DNA from: Alitta virens
Taxonomy: Eukaryota; Annelida; Polychaeta; Phyllodocida; Nereididae
Direction of reading: 5' to 3'
Assembly: GCA_932294295.1 (NCBI GenBank)
Contig: OW028583.1
Location: 4,018,501-4,082,500, forward strand
Length of the DNA stretch: 64,000 bases
Program-made: the position numbers and the translations under genes
Notes under the pieces: model-generated
What the model was told of the DNA's origin: nothing
Database searches by the model: none
Seen by the model: only the letters and a program-made list of their open reading frames with translations
Part shown: one piece after another, positions 36,001 to 47,827 of the stretch
Layout of the letters: every line of letters starts with the position of its first letter
Numbering within the stretch: position 1 is the stretch's first letter

Positions 36001-39000
36001 CAGGGATTTGAGGGCAGCAGCCCCCTAGAAAAATAAACTTAAGATGGACTGCATTCTTAACGTGAATAGGAAACCCGTTCTATGTTTGTGACGTCATACC
36101 TTGAATCCAAGCTTTTGACGTCATATGCTTGGCAACGAGGCCAGCTAAATATGTTCATAAATCTGGGTCCGCTATAATGCACTTTTTCCGATTTAGCATT
36201 TATACATACCTAGCGTCTACACCCCAAACTGGATAACTGTGCCCACGGTAGCATACCACATTCTGGTGCGTTGCCAAATCCCATAGTCGCACTGAAAAAA
36301 AAATATTCAAAAACATTTATTTACAGAAAGTTATAAACATTGTCATACAATAGATAGATAGATTATAATTAGGGCTGTTATAATCGTTATTTATAATAAT
36401 GATACAATTAAACGATATGATGTATGTCATACAAATTAACGCTATGCATCATGATACGTATCGTATCGGGTTTACTGTATCGTGATATGTATCGTATCAT
36501 TTTATAGATAAAGGTGTACAGCCCTAATTATAATGATAGTTATGGAAAGTGCTCTAAGGCAAGTTCGTGCAGCTCGAAAGGGTTGATTAGTGAAGTGAGA
36601 GAAAGGAGTCCACCTATGTTACACATATACCCCATGGATGGGGTCTTTTACTTGCCTCAGCATGGACACCGAAGACATCTAAGCTTAATTTTATATAACT
36701 ATCATCCATATATTTAACTTTTTCCAAATTGAACAATCAATGACAAAGATATTTACCAGTAGTGTCTTCAGATGCTGATACCAAATATTTCTTTCCAGGC
36801 ACGAAGCAGGCACTGTAAACTGCCCCACTGTGGCCCAACATGGTGAGGCATTCTGAGTCCTTGATGTTTCTGAAATTAACAGTCGCATAATGAAATTGCA
36901 TGGCGGGTGGGTTTTGGGGGTAATTGAACTGACTTCCCACTTGTAATTAAGAAAATCATGGAGATCTTGAATTGTCTAGGAGCCATGAGGGTAACTGAAA
37001 CTGACAATTTAGGTTGCCGACAGGCCGAACTTGCTCGCATGGGCGAGTGGTTAATTTATACACTGGCAGTAGGTCGTAGGAGGGTCGTAGCAGGGTCGTA
37101 GGAGGGTCGTAGTGCAAGTCTACATAATGCCAGAGTGACCATGTCCCTATGTAGGTCTTATAAGTACGAAACGGGCAATATAGAGTAATGAAAAGAAATC
37201 GACTCACTTGTACTTCATTAGACGATCTTCCTGGAAGTCACCGTGTAACGAAACATCAGAGACGCTTACCCCACCTAGTGGGGGTTCCGAATGTAGTAAT
37301 TTTGGGGTTAAACTCCACAGTTTGATCTTTGAATCTTCAAACGTCCCGCAGAGCAGGCTTTGGTCACTGGACATTGTCGAACTGCACATACTGAAAGGCA
37401 ATCAAATATTTATAGCGTCGTTTGCACAATAGGACAATTAACATATGAATTACACACCACAAGTAATTTTGAAGTGCTCAAGAAGATTCAAGATTCAAGA
37501 AAGATTATTCACACTTAGATGCATCTTCCTAAAGCAAGCCCCCCTTCCCCCCGCACAGCTACGCCGAGTGCCTTGCTAAAAATGGGCCTAATTACCTGGG
37601 TTTATGCACATCCAGTTTAATTGGTCGCAAAGATCTGTGCAGCGCCAAATCAGCGTAAGTGTTTACGAAATGTATCTATATTTAGCACACCAACATGGCC
37701 TGCAGTGACGGTTGAACGGTTTGAACGTTAGTGGGTCGCTTGCATTGGCTGACCTACTTAGTTACTCATGTATTTACCGCTAGAGGGCCACTGCGAAAAA
37801 AAATGACATTGCCATGAAATCCGGCAAGGCCACGAAGCAAAGGTGCTCGGAGTAAGTGAACTTGCCCTGGGAAGATAACTTCGATGAAAAACACTCTTCA
37901 CATACATCCAAAGGTATACACAGAAAATGGATCTAAGTGTGGTTACAAATCTGCTCAGAAGACTTTGAACAATATGCACCCGTCAGCAAAGTTTTAGCTG
38001 CCAAAATATTGCAGGCATTAATAACAATGCATCAATGTGCAAGCTAATTGAAAATAATTTGAATTTGTGATGACACTCACCCTTGGTAGGTGTTTAAGAA
38101 AGTGTAGAATGCTATCGATGTCAGACATGGTGGCCCATCTCGCACTTTGCGGACACTTTGTTGAAGAACGTTCAGGGTCCCTTCATTCCTGCAAAAAGGA
38201 GAACATTACATACATCACGGACACATTTCAAGTTGTTATGAAAAAGATGACACAAAAATTCTTAGCTTCTCGAATAGGCCGATATATTGTGAAATGTGCA
38301 GACAGAAGAATAAAAACAAAATGTCCCACTTTTCAAAATGTTTTCCCTGAACAAGTGAAGCTGGTCAGTTTTGTTCATATTTTAGATTAATTTCATTTTC
38401 TGTGATAGTCTTAAAAATCAGGTGAGATGAATTATTGAAGCAATTCCTTGGATAGGGTGGGTGATTAGGGCTTTACATCCTGTATTTCTGCACCTGATGG
38501 GGCTAATTGGGACAGGGAGGGACCATGGCAATGAGATGAAGGTGAAACAGCCATCCAACATAGGCTCGACCGGGAATCGAACCCGGGACCCAGTGGTTGG
38601 AAGCCCAGAATGCTACCTCTGAGCTAGGCCCCCGCCACTATTCCTCGATTAGGTATTGCTAGTGAACGATCGGTCTCAGACAAAACCCTCCATAAGTCTA
38701 ATTTTACCATCGTGTACTAACCTTACTACTTTGTTCTCCGGCGAACAGTCCGGCGAAACAGGGTAAAGCTGCTCAGTTCGTCGATCCTCAGCAAGTTCCG
38801 TTTCATCGAGACCATCTTTTCCTGTTACTGTCAAATCACAACTCATAAAAACTCTGGGGCATACAAAAATTGCCAAGGACTATTGACAATCATTAAAACT
38901 GTACTGTTTGTAATTCCCGTCATTACGATATGTTTATGTACTTTCAATAAATTCTAATTCTAAATTTAATCAACAAAATCTAACAACTTCTTGTCAGTTG

Positions 39001-41812
39001 GGAACTTTGTCCAGTAGAGGTCACTGTCAGTAATCACACATGCCATTAAATATCTATCTCTAAATATCTATCACATGGGAAACGATAGTCAGCACTAAAT
39101 ATGAAGCCATTCAACACTCAATTAAATTTGTTGCTCAAAAAAGGGGGAGGGTACAACCCCTTGTTGTGACGTGCAGAAACTATCATTTCCAGCAAAACAC
39201 CAGTTCATTAGTTTGCGGCAAAACTACTCACCTTGAATATCAATATAATCGTTGAAAATCTGAAGCAACAACACATTTTCTTCACTCTGTAAAGCAAGAG
39301 ATCATATGTAGTTCACCATCTTTCATTATTAGACGACGCTAGTAATTACATTAAGGACCAGTTATATCCCGAACAGTACTTCGGCGTCTGGATATAACCA
39401 ACAAAAATGTAAGTTAACTCCCGACTACGAGGGATATAACTAACTTATACTCCATTAGGCATATTTACTAATTTGTTTGATTGTTTGTTATGCTTTAATG
39501 CCTTTATTACGCAAGACAAGTTCAGTTTGCATTCGGGAGGGAGTTTACTAACATTTTCAATGGTTATATCCCGCTCAGAACAATAGGAGAACAGTCTAAG
39601 TGAAGTTCTTATGAGTACAACAGTACTAAATGATAGGTCTCCTTACCTTTAAAAATTGAAAAAGATAATTTACAGCAGCTTCAGAAACCTTTACGGTGTA
39701 TTTGTTGTCCCTGTAAAAAGATGGGAATAAAATATAAATCCAATGTAAATATCATCAATACAACAGCAAGGGAGTTTTAAAATATCACTTTTTAAAATTT
39801 AATGAGCACTTCGATGTCTCAATGCTACTGGGTCTGAAGCTTAGTCAGCTTATATGACCATACCAGAGGCAGACGAAATGATGAGATGATAAGGCTGCTT
39901 GTAGTCCACGTACACCATGTTACACACATTTACCCCATGGGTGGGGTCTTTTACTTGCCTCAGCACAGACATTGAGTACACGGCACCTTCAATTAAAATC
40001 AAAACTCACCTGAGTTCTTTTACTAAAGTTCCATTAATGTCCTCCTTGTCATTCAGTTTGGGGAGAATTTCTGCCAACCATTTCTGGCCCTCGTTGGTTT
40101 TAAGGATATTCAAGTTTCGACTGAGAAATTTCTGGCCTGTTACAAAAATACATGTAAATCAAATTAACACAAATCGAGTACTCAATAAATATCTTTACAG
40201 TCAATCCTGTGCTAAGCAGTCACCCAGGCCATGTAAAATTAATTGCTTGGTTCTCATGCCATTTTTGGTGAAAATTGATGAGGTCTTCTTTTTTTCCATT
40301 AATTAATTGGCGGACTTAAAAAAAAAAGACACTAAACATGGGATAAAAATTTTGTCTCTAATAATGTTAATCACACCATCATCAATTCATCATTATATAA
40401 ATTACTTAAGGGACACATTGGGGCCAACACTGCAATTGTATATATGTAGTGTATATAGGTCTTGACATGTACGTCTTTAGTGACCTCTTCATGTCGATAA
40501 AATCCATTCATTCATACTGATTTTTATTTTATTTTTAGTAATTTGAAAGAAAAACCTGACATAGATTGCGTCACCCAGCTAAAATATATTTGTAAATAAA
40601 TAAATTCAGTTAATCTAAAATTCAGTTAATCTCTGGCAAAGATGTGCCAATCGAAGGATTCAAGGCACTCACCTGAGACCTTGTGACCATTGTTCAAGAG
40701 TTCTAAGAAGACATGTATGCAGACAGGAAGCACCAGGGACTGAAGTTCACTTTGGTACTGTTCGGGAGCACTTTCAGCGAAAGATTTAAACCTGCAAATA
40801 ATAACACAGCATATAATATATAGCATTAAACACTACTGAGTGTTTATGAACTACTCGTATTTTGTTTGGATACATGCAACATCAAGACTATTTTTAGCAA
40901 TAATGACATGAAAAAAGCAAAAAGAAATTACTTTGAAAACTGTTGATCCGGCATGGTAGCATCGGCTGAAATGCTCGAGTACATGACGCCATTCGCCGTC
41001 ATTCCTTCCCAAGCCACTGCACCCTGAAGAGCAACCTGTTCCACTAGATGTGAGCCTTGCATATCAGTGACGCCCTTCTTTGTCGGTGAAGATTCCAAGG
41101 TGTCCTGAAACCACAAATTATAGTCTACAATCTACTGGTTACAACTTGATGATCAGAATTGGACTTTCCTCATCAATACGTGAACAGTTGTCAAATTTTC
41201 AGTAGGCGCGATGTTAATAATATATTAATTTATGAGTGGTATTTTGGTTTTCAGTCTGCCATCTCGCTATATCGAGCTCTGCGATATAAAAATTTACACA
41301 TTGGAAGGACTGTTTAAGCACAAGGCTTTCTCAACTCCCTCTTAGGGTAAATGCACTCTACAATTATCAGCATTTTCTTACCTAAAGGTAAACATGCAAA
41401 ATTATCACTCTTTACAGTGTAACAGGGGGACAACTTTAACAGCTCTAGCTGTCACTGTGTCAGAGCTGAGAAAGGATAATTTCTGTAGGTCCAGCATTGC
41501 CCAGGCTTTTCTGGTGGCGTCTTATCTTTTCTTAATTTTGGAAGACTACTAGACCTCAGCTAGAAGTTATGGGTTACACCACATATCAATATCAAAGTAT
41601 ACTTGCTGCTTTAGCCACAACAGCAATTCATACCCCAATTTATACGAAAGGGCGATAATACAAGAAAGCTATAGTTCCTTATTTCTCTCAACTCTGTAGC
41701 CGCATAAAGCAGCAATTTTACTGCTTGATGACACAAAACTTACGGCATAATGTCTCCTCTTCAGATACTGGCCCACAGAAGTGGAGATATGCTCACTCCT
41801 TACTCTTTTCAT
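33081..41812 (-). CDS. TAF5L: TAF5L (PAF65-beta), SAGA/PCAF complex WD40 subunit, 3' end not found
   Basis: Structural subunit of SAGA-type histone acetyltransferase complexes. Exons: 41744-41812, 40932-41104, 40673-40791, 40010-40136, 39647-39710, 39232-39286, 38722-38827, 38081-38188, 37208-37390, 36757-36869, 36210-36291, 34888-34996, 34097-34265, 33648-33770, 33081-33144, all GT-AG with consistent phases (554 complete codons). The N-terminus MKRVRSEH...YLKRR is diagnostic of TAF5L rather than TAF5. Exons 3-6 encode the all-helical TAF5-type NTD2 domain. From exon 9 on there are WD40 repeats ([55 protein letters not shown]). In exon 15 a strong donor (GTAAGT) overlaps an in-frame TAA. Human TAF5L has about 35 more residues, so I expect a further exon, which I could not place. 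An in-frame ATG upstream of 41812 is not conserved and was not chosen. Confidence 0.93.
35078..35515. mobile_element. Composite remnant: G-rich family end plus broken 'GGCTGACTGAAAAA' element
   Basis: GGGCTGTGTTCCATTTT at 35078 belongs to the G-rich family. The TTTGCTTTTGAACCTCGATT core and the right end CAGTCGGCCT at 35500-35513 belong to the other family, split by unrelated AT-rich DNA. It lies in TAF5L intron 11. Confidence 0.45.
35872..36189. mobile_element. MITE family 'GTGCAG', copy 5
   Basis: Starts GGGTTTAGTGCAG and ends TGCACTTTTTCC. Flanks GATTTTAG / GATTTAGC are an imperfect duplication, explained by one lost T. The element ends only 20 bp from the 3' splice boundary of TAF5L exon 11. 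Confidence 0.8.
36370..36526. mobile_element. hAT-like MITE, 'TAGGGCTGT' family, short copy with exact duplication
   Basis: Ends TAGGGCTGT and ACAGCCCTA, flanked by perfect 8-bp ATTATAAT at 36362-36369 and 36527-36534. It shares the ATGATACGTATCGTATCG core with the 30617 copy. It lies in TAF5L intron 10. Confidence 0.85.
38454..38636 (-). mobile_element. tRNA-derived SINE, family A
   Basis: Minus-strand A box (CTAGCTCAGAGGTAGCATT) and B box (GGGTTCGATTCCCGG), with the same body as the other two copies. It lies in TAF5L intron 7, ending about 85 bp from exon 7. Confidence 0.8.
39806..39985 (-). mobile_element. SINE family B, 3' part
   Basis: Complement of the body and tail of the 47828 copy: CCCCATGGGTGGGGTCTTTT, TTGCCTCAGCACAGACATTG, GATGTCTCAATGCTACTGGG. 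It lies in TAF5L intron 4. Confidence 0.65.
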
Positions 41813-42070
41813 GCTGAGAAAATTCAGCCGACTAGCGATCTCATCTCTGCGGCCTGAAATAAATCGCGGACGCTGCGGACCCGACAATAACTATAGGGGG
41901 CGCTGTATGTTGACTCAACAATCACATGTGTTGCTAGTGTATTGCAACTTGCTGTGTAAGATTTAGCTGTTGGGTCTCGTTCAAGAGCTGTTGTTAGTAG
42001 TATAAGTCAGTCTGTTTCACCAGGAAGAACAGGTTTAGTAGAATAACACTGTTTGCTGCGTGTGACAGTC
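41813..42070. promoter_or_regulatory. Head-to-head promoter interval, TAF5L / ZBTB8OS
   Basis: A 258 bp gap separates the TAF5L start (minus) from the archease start (plus). This suggests a shared bidirectional promoter for two broadly expressed genes. It is richer in CG dinucleotides around 41860-41885 than the flanks. No core promoter element was recognised. Confidence 0.55.
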
Positions 42071-45000
42071 ATGGCTGCTTCTGGTGACACTTCCACATTT
42101 GGACCTATTCCTGAGATAAAATATGAATGTAAGTAAAGCATGCATGTACATGGAGCTTAGATGTGCTACATAACTCTGTGTGTGTCAGGGGGTAGGCCTT
42201 TTTAGTCTGTAAATGTAAGGAGTAAATGCAGCATGTAGAAGTAGTGATAACTGAAAGTACAAATGTATTTACTTCCTGCCCCCCCCCCCCCCCAAATTTT
42301 ATTAAAAAACCCCTTGCTGACCTTTTTCACTTCCCAGTCCCCGAGCTCGGATTGGGCAGAGGCATGTATACATGGGTTGCTGGGGGTCCCAAACTGAGCT
42401 GCCTCTTATTTTGATCCGTTTTGTTTACAAAAAAAAGTGTAAGAAACAAATTATTTTTTGCATTTATTTTAAGAATTATTTTTCAATTGTGTCAGTTATC
42501 AGTAATTTAAATAAAATGACTGCATGATCTGTCCGTCTATCCAAACATCATCATTTAATTATTAATAAATTTCATATCATTTCAGATCTTGATCACACGG
42601 CAGATGTACAGTGAGTATAGCATACTTTTTGCAGTGTTCTAATTTCGGTCGCCTTTGAAGACGACCGTTATGTTGAAACCTTTCACTTGTGGTTTATTAC
42701 ATTTTATTTATTTGCAGATTGCATGCCTGGGGTGATGATCTCAAGGAAGCATTTGAACAAGTAAGCATCACTGCCTGTAGCCAAGTACCCATTTGCACCT
42801 GGGTGGAGTGAAGCAGTGGTTTAAGGAAGATCTGCTCAGTTCCTCCATGCCGTGACTGGGTTTGAACCCGTGACAATGCGCGGAGGGTTGTCTGCAGATG
42901 AGCTTTCAACAGCTAATGAATGCTTAATGGTCTTTTTTCGGGTTTAGTGCAGTATAGTGGACCCAAATTATTGACCATATTTGGAGTCCATGAAACATGT
43001 AAATAATCTGCATTTTTGGCCAAGTTTCGTTCTGGCACACAACAATAAGAATACATTTGTGTAGAGTAGGGGGGGGGGGGGGGGGGGTTTGGGGGCAGCA
43101 GCTCCGATGAAAAAGGAAAATTAACTATGATAAACTTGCGTTCTTGCCTCACTGCCGCCGTTAGTTTGTGACGTCACTCATTGAATTCAAGCATTTTACG
43201 TCATAGGCTGGGCAACAAGGCTCGCTAAATAAGGTCAATAATTTGGGTCCGCTATACTGCACTTTTCCCCTTTTTTCTTATCAATTTATCTTTCAGGTCG
43301 CTGTTTCGATGTTTGGCTACATGACAGAAATTGACACAGTAGAAATGAAAGAGGAGCAATCTATTGAGGCAGAAGGTAATTATTGGTAATTTGTTGTGAT
43401 TCGCACCAGTGTAATACAGTCTGTAATTTGGCTGTTAAAGTTATGAATCTGTTACATGAAATAAACGTTATGAATAAGATCTATATCCCAAAGTAACCTG
43501 TACAGTGGACCCTCGTTAGTCTGAATTTCGTTAAACCAATTCCCGCGCTATCCAAACAAATTTGCTCAGGAAGGGATCTACACAATGCTAATTGGACTCG
43601 TTAAACCGAATCCCACGGTTTCTGAATCCGAATGGTCATTTTTAACACAGAATGGCATTTTTCTATGTATAAACAATTCATTTATCCGAACGTTCGGTAG
43701 TTCCAATTGACCCGCATCACTGGTTCCGTTTGTTAAATCAAGGCCACTGTCTGTCTGTTTAGCTATCTTCTTGTCATTGCTTTGCTATCAACTGGTTTGA
43801 ATAGCAATTAAAGAGCTGAGCCATTGTATTGAGTCATGGAACTCGCACTTCATTGCAATTAGCACCTTAGAAGAACCTGCAAAATGGCTTGGTTGGCTTT
43901 ATTACCTCAAGATTGTAATCACGGGCTAAACTGCATTGAGGTTCACGTCTAGTATTGGCAATATAACTTAACTATTAAACAAGACACCACTGGTTTTTTT
44001 AATTTATTTTCAACAGGCCAATAATAAAAAATAATAATGATGATTATATTTGCCTTCATGTAGAAAAACATATCGGTACACATATGTGCATTCCTAGTAA
44101 TAAAACCAGAGTTACGGCGTGTATAGGACCTAGAAATCATACAGAAGCCATGTATAAAACTAACTGAATGAAAAAAACATTTTCTTTCCAAATCTACTTT
44201 AACATAAAATTCTAACAAGAGACCTTTAACAAGTTGTTTGTAAATAACACTCATTAATTGTTTTATTAATCCTAAAATGACTGGAAAGTTTTGAGTTGAT
44301 GACGTTGCTTTATAGTTCAGTAACGTCATGCAATGCTCTCAGTCTTCCCGAAGTTCAAATGTCCTTTGCCGGACCAAATGTCAAAATGAGCCCCTGTCTT
44401 TATGAAATATCATTGTAAAATAGGTTGTCTTTTTGCCGGACTGAATGAAATTTTGCTGGTCAGGTCTGGCTTACTTCGGGAAGACTGTGCTCTGATCGGT
44501 TGATGGCAATAATTAAATATTCATGACTTTTTATACCGCACAAGTATGCAATGACATGAGCTCAACTAAAAGTGACGATTGTGGGATATAAATAACACCC
44601 AATTGGATATGTGGTGGACAGATTGGCTTCAGAATTCAGCCGATGGATTTTTGCTAAAGCCACTCGTGAATCCTGGCCAATCTGTCCACTGGTGGAGAAT
44701 ATAAAAATATACCACATAACCATTGGGTCTTATTAAGAAAGCAAATCTAAATTACAAATTGATAAATGTTAAGTTAGGAAGTGTTGTTGCAATGCCCTGC
44801 GCACCCATGGGATGGTCACATTAAACTCTCTTTTAAGATAAGGAATAGATAGAAGTTTTAAAAATTGTCATCTACCTCAATTTAGTTTAATGGCGTTCTG
44901 TCCTGTCGAGAGATGGAGCTACGACCACACCGGTCTTGCTATTGTTTAATGACGTCATCCAATTGTAACGTCATCAAATGCACTGATTGACCTTTTGTTG

Positions 45001-47636
45001 ATGACGTCATTGAACAATTGCGAGACCTGTGTGGTCGCAGCTCCATCTCTCGACAGGACAGAACGCCATTAAATGGTCATTTACGGCAATTTAGTTTAAT
45101 TAAATTGTCATTTACGGCAATTTAGTTTAATTAAATTGTCATTTACGGCAATTTAGTTAAATTAAATTGTCATTTACGGCAATTTAGTTAAATTAAATTG
45201 TCATTTACAGCAATTTAGTTTAATTAAATTGTCATCTCCCTCAATTTAGTTTAATTAAATTGTCATTTACGGCAATTTAGTTTAATTAAATTGTCATTTA
45301 CAGCAATTTAGTTTAATTAAATTGTAATTTACGGCAATTTAGTTTAATTAAATTGTCATTTATGGCAATTTAGTTAAATTCAATTGTCATTTACGGCAAT
45401 TTAGTTTAATTAAATTGTCATTTACGGCAATTTAGTTTAATTAAATTGTCATTTATGGCAATTTAGTTTAATTAAATTGTCATTTACGGTAATTTAGTTT
45501 AATTAAACTGCATTTACGGTAATTTAGTTTAATTAAATTGTCATTTACGGCAATTTAGTTTAATTAACACTAGCTGAGACAATTTTTAGTTGACATTAAC
45601 AAATTTGTTCACGTAAATATAATAATGACCTTTTTTTTTTCTATTTTCAGGAGATGATATGATGGGATTGCTGTTTCACTTCTTAGATGAATTTCTCTTT
45701 TTGTTTTGTGGCGAACCTTTTTTTATAGTCAAGGTGAGGATTTGTATTTAATATAGTCTTGTAGCAATGCATATTGTGTTAAATTATCAATGACAGTCAT
45801 AACCTAATTGAATTTGTAAGCAGTTACCAAAATACTTTCTTCTCTCTCTTTTTTTCTAGAAAGTAAAAATAACAGAGTTTGATAAAGAAAACTTTAGGAT
45901 TAAGGCCGTTGGGTAAGTTGCAATTTTTAGATTTGATTCATATTAAGGCTGACTGAAAATTTTTTTGTTTCCGACTGACCTGACCTGAAATTTTTTTGCT
46001 TTTGAATTTTGATTCTTAGGGGAGGGGGGGGGGGGAGGAATGCAAAACTCCCCGACCTATCGACCCAACTTTTTAAAACAAAACAATCGGAAACAAACTT
46101 TTTTTTTTTCAGTCGGACTAATTGGCACATATTTAAGCCGTATTTCCAATATATATAGGCTTTCAGCTGCATTGTAGAGTGGTGCCTGGGATAGCAGCTC
46201 AAGTTCTCAACTGGGGCTGCCGGCAAAGAAAGAGGGGTGCGAATAAGGGGAGGCATGATAAATATCTTAGTCGTTGGAACTGAATGTCTCGCGGTCTAAA
46301 CAGCCTTGAAGAGTTGGTGACATCACCTACGTGACAACATTACCGACGTGATGCACACTAAAGATGAGCAAATATTATTGCAAACGATCGCAGGTTGCAC
46401 CAATGGGAAAAAGTGCATTATAGCGGACCCAGATTTATGACCATATTTAACAAGCCTCATTGCCAGGCAGGCTTATGACGTAAAAATGCTTGAAATGTAA
46501 ATATGACGTCACAAACTAATGTAGTTATGACGGGGGTTTCATCTTCACGGTAAAGACAGCGTTTATTTTTGCTTTTTCTTGGGTGCTACTGCCCCCAAAC
46601 CTCTGCTTATCTACACCAAATGTTATTGTAATTGTGCTAGAACTTAAAACTTGTGAAATACTTGATAAAATTTAATTTTTAATGGCCGTCAAATATGGGC
46701 ATAAATTTGGGTCCGCTATACTGCACTAAACCCCACCAATGTTGACTAGAGCAACCTTCCTAGCTGTGAAGTTCTTTTCATACATAGATAAGTGCTAATG
46801 ATGTTTTTGCGGCAATCACGTTAGTGTCGTCGTCACGGAGGTGATGTCACCCACTGTATGTGGTGGTGAATTTTACCAACTCTCACGAGATTTTGCTGCC
46901 GTTTCAGATACGGAGAAGAGTTTGATTTGAAGAAGCATCCGCAGGTAAGATGACATTATACGAGGATCCTTAATAAATGTCCACTTGGTTTTTTGGGCAT
47001 ATTTTTCCATCGATGGCATGTGGCAGCGCAAAATTAACAGAAATGTTAACAGTAAGTCAAAGCCCAACTTTCTAGCTGATAAAAACAGTTATTGGAACCA
47101 AATAACCAGAATCTTGCTATATCCTCCATTTAATTTCTGCTTCTCACTGCCATAACAAATGGCCATGATGAGGAGATAATGGCAAAAACTTATCATTGCA
47201 AAGATAAAAAAGTTAAATAAGTTAATTTGATCAGAGAGGGGTTTTTATGGGTTAGAAAGTTGGGCTTTGACTTTTTTGAGTCGTGAAAATAAGACCAAGT
47301 GGATATTTAGTTTGGATGATACATATAAATATGTATAGTAATTACACGCTGAAGTTGCAATAGGAACTTACAAGCCAATAGGGGGAGCTTCATGTACTCC
47401 ACTCTGCAACAACCTCCATTTGGTGACGTAATCATTTATGATGTCACAAAGGATGTAAGGACTGGCACGTGGCTCCCTCTGTTGACCTGTAAGTCCCCCT
47501 ATCTTTTGGAATGGGAATTAGCAATTTTTTCTCCTTTTTCCGCTTTTAGGGTACAGAAGTCAAAGCCATTACTTATTCCAACATGCAAATATACGATGAA
47601 GAAAAACATGAAGTTTTTGTAATTATAGACATTTAG
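42071..47636 (+). CDS. ZBTB8OS: Archease (ZBTB8OS), tRNA-splicing ligase cofactor
   Basis: Archease activates the RtcB tRNA ligase complex, promoting multiple-turnover ligation of tRNA halves (family knowledge). Eight coding exons: 42071-42128, 42586-42610, 42718-42760, 43297-43375, 45651-45733, 45860-45912, 46908-46944, 47550-47636. The total is 465 nt and 154 aa (human about 167). The family core is intact: YLDHTADVQLHAWG with the Asp-His pair, MFGYMT, LLFHFLDEFLF, GYGEEFDLKKHPQGTEVKAITY and the C-terminal VFVIIDI. The N-terminus is shorter and unlike the vertebrate one, as expected outside the core. Exon 2 is only 25 nt, and intron 4 (2.3 kb) carries a 31-bp minisatellite. AATAAA at 47712-47717 is the likely poly(A) signal. 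The lyase gene follows about 1 kb downstream on the same strand. Confidence 0.96.
42940..43269. mobile_element. MITE family 'GTGCAG', copy 6
   Basis: Starts GGGTTTAGTGCAG and ends CTGCACTTTTCCC. Perfect 8-bp duplications CTTTTTTC lie at 42932-42939 and 43270-43277. It lies in ZBTB8OS intron 3, and its right edge is 27 bp before exon 4, so it supplies part of the polypyrimidine region. Confidence 0.88.
44891..45068. mobile_element. TTAA-flanked foldback MITE inside a minisatellite
   Basis: Ends TGGCGTTCTGTCCTGTCGAG and CTCGACAGGACAGAACGCCA form an inverted repeat that continues for about 60 bp. The flanks are TTAA at 44887-44890 and 45069-45072. It splits the first unit(s) of the 31-bp minisatellite in ZBTB8OS intron 4. 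Confidence 0.85.
45069..45566. repeat. 31-bp minisatellite, about 16 units
   Basis: Tandem units with period 31 (for example starts at 45077 and 45108), core TCATTTACGGCAATTTAG followed by TTTAATTAAATTG. Variants include CTCCCTC, ACAGC and TATGGC substitutions. An outlying first unit lies at about 44860-44890, beyond the TTAA element. It lies in ZBTB8OS intron 4, ending 85 bp before exon 5. Confidence 0.9.
45944..46120. mobile_element. Inverted-repeat element, 'GGCTGACTGAAAAA' family, copy 2
   Basis: AAGGCTGACTGAAAATTTTT on the left, CTTTTTTTTTTTCAGTCGGA on the right, with internal TTTGAATTTTGATTCTTAGG and a G tract. It begins 31 bp after ZBTB8OS exon 6. Confidence 0.65.
46406..46733. mobile_element. 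MITE family 'GTGCAG', copy 7
   Basis: Starts GGAAAAAGTGCATTATAGCG and ends CTGCACTAAACCC. Perfect 8-bp duplications CACCAATG lie at 46398-46405 and 46734-46741. It lies in ZBTB8OS intron 6. Confidence 0.88.
47358..47504. mobile_element. Foldback element, 'ACTTACAAGCCAATAGGGGGAGC' type
   Basis: Imperfect inverted repeat: TAGGAACTTACAAGCCAATA on the left, TGTTGACCTGTAAGTCCCCC on the right. Related sequence (AACAGGGGGAGCC, CTCCCCCTGTTGAC) lies at about 13040-13650 in STAM intron 8. It ends 45 bp before ZBTB8OS exon 8. Confidence 0.55.
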
Positions 47637-47827
47637 CGTTGTTGGATAGTTTTTTTTTTTAAAAAGTCTGTAAATAATACAGTTGTTTTATTTTCTGTTT
47701 ATAATGTTGTAAATAAAACTTTTAAATAAATTATTTGAATTGAATTGAAAGCAGTGGCGAGTTATAATTGTAGTCAACTTCTCTAGAAGGTGCGTGCAAA
47801 TAGGAAGTCAGCAAAAACGTTCAGGTA

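Noticed and set aside
33598..41812. TAF5 (TFIID subunit) instead of TAF5L
   Set aside because: No LisH-type N-terminus. MKRVR...YLKRR and the [14 protein letters not shown] block match TAF5L.
45069..45566. CRISPR-like array
   Set aside because: Units are contiguous with no spacers and lie in a eukaryotic intron, so this is a minisatellite.
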